Positions 6,768 through 9,350 of a stretch of DNA of 9,350 bases are shown one piece after another. The position numbers and the translations under genes were made by a program. The stretch's first letter is position 1. Every line of letters begins with the position of its first letter. Origin of the DNA: Rhodospirillales bacterium (GTDB lineage Bacteria > Pseudomonadota > Alphaproteobacteria > Rhodospirillales > Casp-alpha2). The notes below the pieces were generated by a model. That model made no database searches. It saw nothing but the letters and a program-made list of their open reading frames with translations, and was not told the DNA's origin. The stretch covers positions 1 through 9,350 of the forward strand of contig JABJOR010000406.1 in NCBI GenBank assembly GCA_018664265.1, written 5' to 3'.

Positions 6768-7277
6768 CTATGTTTTCTTTACTTTGCAATTGGCCGCGCC
6801 GAGTAGCTTGGAAATATTATCATCGTCTCCTTTTAGAGGAGTGATGATACTGCGATAGAGGACAGTTTCCCCTTTGGCATTGATGAATTCCCCACCTAAT
6901 GTTGTAGGAACTTTTTTATCCAGAATTCTATCGTAATAATATGAAGCTTTTTGGAGCAGGGTTTCATCGGGAACGGATGAAACGGATTGCCCAATCAGAT
7001 CGGAGTTAAGCTCGCTTAGATATGATTCGCCAATAGATTCAAATACTGGCTCCTCGTTTCCAGTAGGGATTATGAGCACAAAAATTAAAGGCGTAATATC
7101 GCCCAGATCCTGATTAAGGATAGCTTCAAGGGTGAGAGGAATACTTTCGTCACGGCTTGCTTTTCGCCAATGAACAAGTAGGCGATGAACCATTCTGCGT
7201 TCCATCCCCGTTCTACGTTCCGGATTTATAGGTTCCGGCTCTATCCGGCGTTCCATTTCGTCGGAAATTTCGCTCAT
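6768..7277 (-). CDS. PAS_5-like domain protein (alphaproteobacterial)
   Basis: The 169-residue protein has no signal peptide or membrane segment. The N-terminus is basic, with three ERR triplets (9-11, 20-22, 26-28), which could contact nucleic acid or a nucleotide. Residues about 31-166 fit the PAS_5 pattern seen in Alphaproteobacteria: LVHWRKASRDESIPLTLEAI, a core strand LIFVLII (64-70), the VFESIGESYLSELNSDLIGQSV stretch (78-99; compare the usual G--L--L-G-DL-G motif), and a C-terminal GETVLYRSIITPLKG strand pair. No output domain (kinase, GGDEF or HTH) follows, so it may be a stand-alone sensor or an adaptor. The start at 7277 is chosen because GAGAGGGA lies just before it; an alternative TTG at 7289 would swallow that site. 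The next gene, a small membrane-anchored protein 7 bp downstream, is the obvious candidate partner (inference). Confidence 0.7.
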   Translation of the reverse strand: MSEISDEMERRIEPEPINPERRTGMERRMVHRLLVHWRKASRDESIPLTLEAILNQDLGDITPLIFVLIIPTGNEEPVFESIGESYLSELNSDLIGQSVSSVPDETLLQKASYYYDRILDKKVPTTLGGEFINAKGETVLYRSIITPLKGDDDNISKLLGAANCKVKKT

Positions 7278-7279
7278 TA

Positions 7280-7287
7280 TCCCTCTC
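7280..7287 (-). promoter_or_regulatory. Ribosome binding site of the PAS_5-like gene
   Basis: On the minus strand GAGAGGGA precedes the ATG at 7277 by 2 bp (4 bp from the GAGG core). It excludes the upstream in-frame TTG at 7289 as the true start. Confidence 0.6.
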
Positions 7288-7299
7288 AATTGCGCAATT
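7288..7299. promoter_or_regulatory. Perfect 12-bp palindrome in the leader of the PAS_5-like operon
   Basis: AATTGCGCAATT is its own reverse complement. It touches the ribosome binding site and would lie roughly +13 to +24 relative to the start predicted from the promoter at 7319-7347. A repressor bound here would block transcription. Operator function is inferred from position and symmetry only. Confidence 0.4.
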
Positions 7300-7318
7300 T
7301 GGCATCTAACTGTGCGAA

Positions 7319-7347
7319 ATATTATCAGTGAGGTAAGCTCTTCTCAA
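7319..7347 (-). promoter_or_regulatory. Putative sigma70-type promoter of the PAS_5-like operon
   Basis: Read on the minus strand, TTGAGA (7347-7342; 5 of 6 to TTGACA) and TAATAT (7324-7319; 4 of 6 to TATAAT) are separated by exactly 17 bp. A transcript would start near 7312, leaving a leader of about 35 nt before the ATG at 7277. Confidence 0.45.
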
Positions 7348-7385
7348 TACAATTTATAAGGTTATTTACATAAATTCGTATGTTT

Positions 7386-7414
7386 TTGCATTTGAGAGCC
7401 ATGCTGAATATATA
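7386..7414 (+). promoter_or_regulatory. Weak putative promoter of the solute-binding-protein gene
   Basis: TTGCAT (7386-7391) and TATATA (7409-7414) are 17 bp apart in an AT-rich stretch upstream of the gene at 7506. The match is modest (3 of 6 and 4 of 6), and such pairs arise by chance in AT-rich DNA. The predicted leader of about 85 nt would contain the inverted repeat at 7446-7475. Confidence 0.28.
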
Positions 7415-7445
7415 AGCCCGGATCAATATGTTAATTTCTTGAATA

Positions 7446-7475
7446 GCAATACACAGCAAAGGGATTGCGTATTGC
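7446..7475. repeat. Inverted repeat GCAATAC/GTATTGC upstream of the solute-binding-protein gene
   Basis: GCAATAC (7446-7452) and GTATTGC (7469-7475) are perfect 7-bp arms, 16 bp apart and 23 bp centre to centre. The interior also holds GGGATTGC, partly matching the arm. It ends 30 bp before the start codon. It could be a two-site operator or an RNA hairpin in the leader, and it lacks the T-run of a terminator. The rest of the 228-bp gap from 7278 to 7505 shows the two promoter candidates and nothing else I can name. Confidence 0.4.
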
Positions 7476-7505
7476 CATGCTTTTGATGGCGCGTTAGAAA
7501 TTTAG

Positions 7506-8273
7506 ATGAACCGTATGATGAACCATATATTCGGGATGCTGCTTCTTTTGGCCGCGCCGTATTCGGCAAAGGCTGAACATGGCTTGCTGTTTGTGACGGT
7601 CGATAATTTTCCACCTTACACATGGTTTCATGATGGCAAACCAACCGGTATTGATATTGATATAATCAATACCCTCGCTGAGCGGTCTGGCTTACCGATC
7701 GGTGTTGAGCTTTTGCCACCAAAACGAGTTGTTAGAGCAGTGGAAATTGGATCAGCTGATGGAATGTTTGCCGCATTCAAAACCCCTGCTCGGGATGTTT
7801 TTGCTTACACAATTGAGGCGCCTCTTCATTTCAGTACCTATCAAATATTTGTCAAAAAAGGGAATGAATTTCCTTTCAAAACTATCCAGGATTTGGACGG
7901 GAAAACCATAGGGAAGCATCGTGGATTTCATATCAGCACTGAGTACAGCGAAGCCGTAGCCAATAAACGCTTTCAAAGTGTTGAGGTGGATGCAATGGAG
8001 CAGAATATCAGGATGCTGAATAAAGGGCGTACTGATGCCTTTATCGGCAATGATCATGAAGTTGCCTATACCCTTAAACAGCTTGGAATATTGGACGAAA
8101 TTGTTTCCCTTTCCGTTCCTGTAAAAACACCGCAAGCCGCATATCTTATGATTTCCAAGGCTTCACATATTGAAGACAAAGAAGAAGTGATGCAGATTTT
8201 GTTTCATACGCTTCGAATAATGAAGGCAGATGGAACAATTCAGGCCATTTACGCTAAATATGGTAATGAATAG
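7506..8273 (+). CDS. Periplasmic solute-binding protein, family 3 (SBP_bac_3 type)
   Basis: The 255-residue precursor begins with a signal peptide: a short basic N-terminus, the hydrophobic stretch HIFGMLLLLAAPYS (7-20) and an AKA|E cleavage site after residue 23. The mature part follows the family-3 fold: LFVTVDNFPPYTW (28-40), GKPTGIDIDIINTLAERSGL (44-63, the usual G-GfDvDl motif as GIDIDI), then a second lobe with TIQDLDGKTIGKHRG (126-140) and a final GRTDAFIGND (174-183). Known of the family: such proteins deliver amino acids or similar small polar ligands to ABC importers, or act as sensors. No permease or ATPase gene is within view, so it is an orphan, and the ligand cannot be read from the sequence. 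The start ATG at 7506 has no visible Shine-Dalgarno sequence. In-frame ATGs at 7515 and 7518 would leave a shorter signal peptide that still works. Confidence 0.83.
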   Translation: MNRMMNHIFGMLLLLAAPYSAKAEHGLLFVTVDNFPPYTWFHDGKPTGIDIDIINTLAERSGLPIGVELLPPKRVVRAVEIGSADGMFAAFKTPARDVFAYTIEAPLHFSTYQIFVKKGNEFPFKTIQDLDGKTIGKHRGFHISTEYSEAVANKRFQSVEVDAMEQNIRMLNKGRTDAFIGNDHEVAYTLKQLGILDEIVSLSVPVKTPQAAYLMISKASHIEDKEEVMQILFHTLRIMKADGTIQAIYAKYGNE

Positions 8274-8294
8274 AAGTAAAATCCCCCACTAGCC

Positions 8295-8364
8295 TTAACG
8301 TCTCAGGCGCAAAATTCTCCGATCAGTCGACGGTGGATTTCCAAAAAATGGCAATAGCTTTACT
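8295..8364 (-). pseudogene. Remnant of the 3' end of an AraC-family regulator gene
   Basis: On the minus strand the codons just before the TAA at 8297-8295 encode FFGNPPSTDRRILRLRR, the typical C-terminal tail of GlxA/GbdR-type AraC regulators (FG-PP--DRR--R). The upstream helix-turn-helix is missing. The preceding bases match the AraC gene at 9056-9262 but with a 1-bp deletion that breaks the frame, and after about 46 bp the sequence becomes the lysE 3' end, which overlaps it by 5 bp. In the aligned 46 columns (8319-8363 against 9086-9131) I count 39 identities. It has no start codon or function of its own. Confidence 0.7.
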
Positions 8365-8977
8365 GATCTGTAATGGCTAACTTCAATCCGAAACCTGCAA
8401 ATGCTCCTGCGAACCCCCTTTGTATCCATTTCATGCGGGTCGGCGATGAAATTACATAATTTCGAATCGAAGCTGCCCCGATGCCATAGATGATAAAAAC
8501 AACAAGTGTCATTGCCATGAAAACCCCACCGAGACTCGCCATGGCAAGTGTGGGGTTGGTGGAGGCTGGTGCAATAAATTGAGGTAAGAACGCAAGAAAA
8601 AATATTGATAATTTAGGATTCAGGATGTTGATAAGAAATCCCCTGATTGCAACCTTCTTAAGGTTTTGTTCCTTGATGTTTTCATCAACATTTAGAATTC
8701 CAGTCTGACGCCAAATTCCCCATGCCATATATAATAGATAAGCTACACCAGCATATTTAACCGCATGAAATGCGAGCGCGCTAGTGTGAAGCAAAGCTGC
8801 AAGTCCCAAAATAGTGGCTGCGATATGGGGCAAAATTCCCAATGTGCATCCGAATGCAGCAGCAATACTATACGTTTTTCCATGGGATAAACCACAAGCC
8901 AGAGTGTAAAGAACACCAGTTCCAGGAGCCAGAACGACGATCAAAGAGGTCAGTAGGAATTCGGTGTTCATGTGCAT
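8360..8977 (-). CDS. LysE/RhtB-family amino-acid or metabolite exporter
   Basis: The protein is 205 residues from the ATG at 8977, or 203 from the ATG at 8971, and is largely hydrophobic with about six membrane segments, as is normal for this inner-membrane exporter family. The N-terminus NTEFLLTSLIVVLAPGTGVLYTLACGLSHG matches the family opening, with PGTG in place of the common PGP. The middle has GFLINILNPKLSIFFLAFLPQF (111-132, counting from 8971), a hallmark loop and helix, and the end RGFAGAFAGFGLKLAI fits the last helix. The frame stays open upstream to a TTG at 9052, but the extra residues have no family resemblance, so the later start is chosen. Neither start has a good Shine-Dalgarno sequence. 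Known of the family: export of basic or neutral amino acids and related compounds; the substrate cannot be told here. An AraC-type regulator fragment lies 78 bp upstream on the same strand, a common pairing for such exporters. Confidence 0.85.
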   Translation of the reverse strand: MHMNTEFLLTSLIVVLAPGTGVLYTLACGLSHGKTYSIAAAFGCTLGILPHIAATILGLAALLHTSALAFHAVKYAGVAYLLYMAWGIWRQTGILNVDENIKEQNLKKVAIRGFLINILNPKLSIFFLAFLPQFIAPASTNPTLAMASLGGVFMAMTLVVFIIYGIGAASIRNYVISSPTRMKWIQRGFAGAFAGFGLKLAITDQ

Positions 8978-9055
8978 ACCATAATTTGAATGTCTCAAAA
9001 TACTGAAGCAGATTGAATAGGGAAATTCAAGCGACATCAAAATGCTAATCAAGCG

Positions 9056-9262
9056 TTACAGTTGATTCCTTATGCGCGTATTGCCCCGGTCAGTCGACGG
9101 TGGGTTCCCAAAAAATGAACTATAGCTTTGCGAGAAGTGGGCGGCTGAGTTAAATCCGCAGCGAATAGCAATTTCAACCAATGGCAATGTTGTCTGATGA
9201 ACAAGTGTGCGGGCTCGTTCCAATCTGATTTGCCTATGATATCGGGCTGGTGTTGTTAAGGG
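9056..9262 (-). CDS. AraC-family transcriptional regulator, C-terminal part (GlxA/GbdR-like), probably interrupted
   Basis: Read on the minus strand towards the TAA at 9058-9056, the frame gives LTTPARYHRQIRLERARTLV, then HQTTLPLVEIAIRCGFNSAA, then HFSQSYSSFFGNPPSTDR and a short tail. This is the linker helix plus the second helix-turn-helix of an AraC-type DNA-binding domain. The pattern RLERAR-L--QT-L---EIA--CGF-S--HFS--Y---FG-PP--DR is close to regulators with a DJ-1/GATase-like sensor domain, such as GbdR or CdhR, which respond to betaine-type compounds (resemblance only). Upstream of about 9262 the frame stays open to the window edge but encodes an Arg/Pro-rich sequence. The expected first helix-turn-helix (--S-RQL-R-F----G) is absent, and the base composition changes sharply. 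The gene therefore looks cut by an insertion; a sequencing frameshift is the alternative. It probably regulated the downstream lysE. Confidence 0.65.
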   Translation of the reverse strand, partial: PLTTPARYHRQIRLERARTLVHQTTLPLVEIAIRCGFNSAAHFSQSYSSFFGNPPSTDRGNTRIRNQL

Positions 9263-9350
9263 TTGTCGGACATCTGCCCTGGCTCCTCGCCTGCTGCGAG
9301 CTCGGTTGGGCAGGTGTCGGACAAGCCTCAGGGGAGGAAACTGCGGGAGG
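9263..9350. mobile_element. Probable end of an insertion sequence, cut by the window edge
   Basis: Hand count gives 60 G or C in 90 bases for 9261-9350, against about 47 % in the adjoining AraC part (9121-9180). Two identical palindromic 9-mers TGTCGGACA lie at 9264-9272 and 9315-9323, 51 bp apart. Between them are inverted arms CTGCCC (9274-9279)/GGGCAG (9308-9313) and CTCGC (9286-9290)/GCGAG (9296-9300). Repeated transposase-binding boxes behind a terminal TGT are a known feature of IS21-family ends, so that family is a reasonable guess. No transposase coding is reached before the window stops. Homology of the AraC gene ends exactly here. It could instead be unrelated GC-rich DNA with regulator sites. 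Confidence 0.42.

Noticed and set aside
8978..9052. N-terminal extension of the lysE product to a TTG at 9052
   Set aside because: The extra 25 residues show no family resemblance, and LysE proteins normally begin directly at the first membrane helix; the ATG at 8977 or 8971 fits better.
9264..9323. CRISPR-like repeat pair (TGTCGGACA twice)
   Set aside because: Only two 9-bp copies with no longer repeat unit are present; an insertion-sequence end is a simpler reading.

Overview
The window looks like a piece of chromosome from an alphaproteobacterium, probably a marine or aquatic Rhodospirillales-like lineage. This rests on content and not on any marker gene: an mgsC-gmaS methylamine-assimilation pair, a PAS_5-like protein of a type largely confined to Alphaproteobacteria, a TrpD2/YbiB-type protein, and moderate base composition (hand-counted lines run from about 37 to 50 % GC). 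No rRNA, tRNA, CRISPR array or complete transposase is visible.

Left part (1-1915): the 3' end of a glutamate-synthase-like FMN protein, best read as N-methylglutamate synthase subunit C (mgsC). It is followed after 57 bp by a complete gamma-glutamylmethylamide synthetase (gmaS) with a strong ribosome binding site and a clear intrinsic terminator. GmaS joins methylamine to glutamate. N-methylglutamate synthase then passes the methylamino group to 2-oxoglutarate. The remaining subunits and the N-methylglutamate dehydrogenase should lie upstream, outside the window.

Middle part (1974-6367): a more AT-rich gene for a TPR protein fused to an FkbM-type methyltransferase and a long unassigned C-terminal region. 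It converges, 3 bp apart, on an M81/MlrC-family metallopeptidase gene. That gene is divergent from a TrpD2/YbiB-type gene across a 71-bp AT-rich region.

Right-middle part (6383-8273): a two-gene minus-strand operon, with a PAS_5-like protein followed 7 bp later by a small C-terminally membrane-anchored protein. It has a plausible sigma70-type promoter and a perfect 12-bp palindrome in the leader. A divergent plus-strand gene encodes an orphan periplasmic solute-binding protein.

Right end (8295-9350): a LysE/RhtB exporter gene on the minus strand lies between two related copies of the 3' end of an AraC-family regulator gene. The downstream copy is only a short frameshifted remnant. The upstream copy keeps the last helix-turn-helix, but its homology stops abruptly near 9262. 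There the GC content jumps to about 67 % and two copies of a palindromic 9-mer appear, consistent with the end of an insertion sequence. This region is the most rearranged part of the window. I see no multi-gene defence or other obviously new system.
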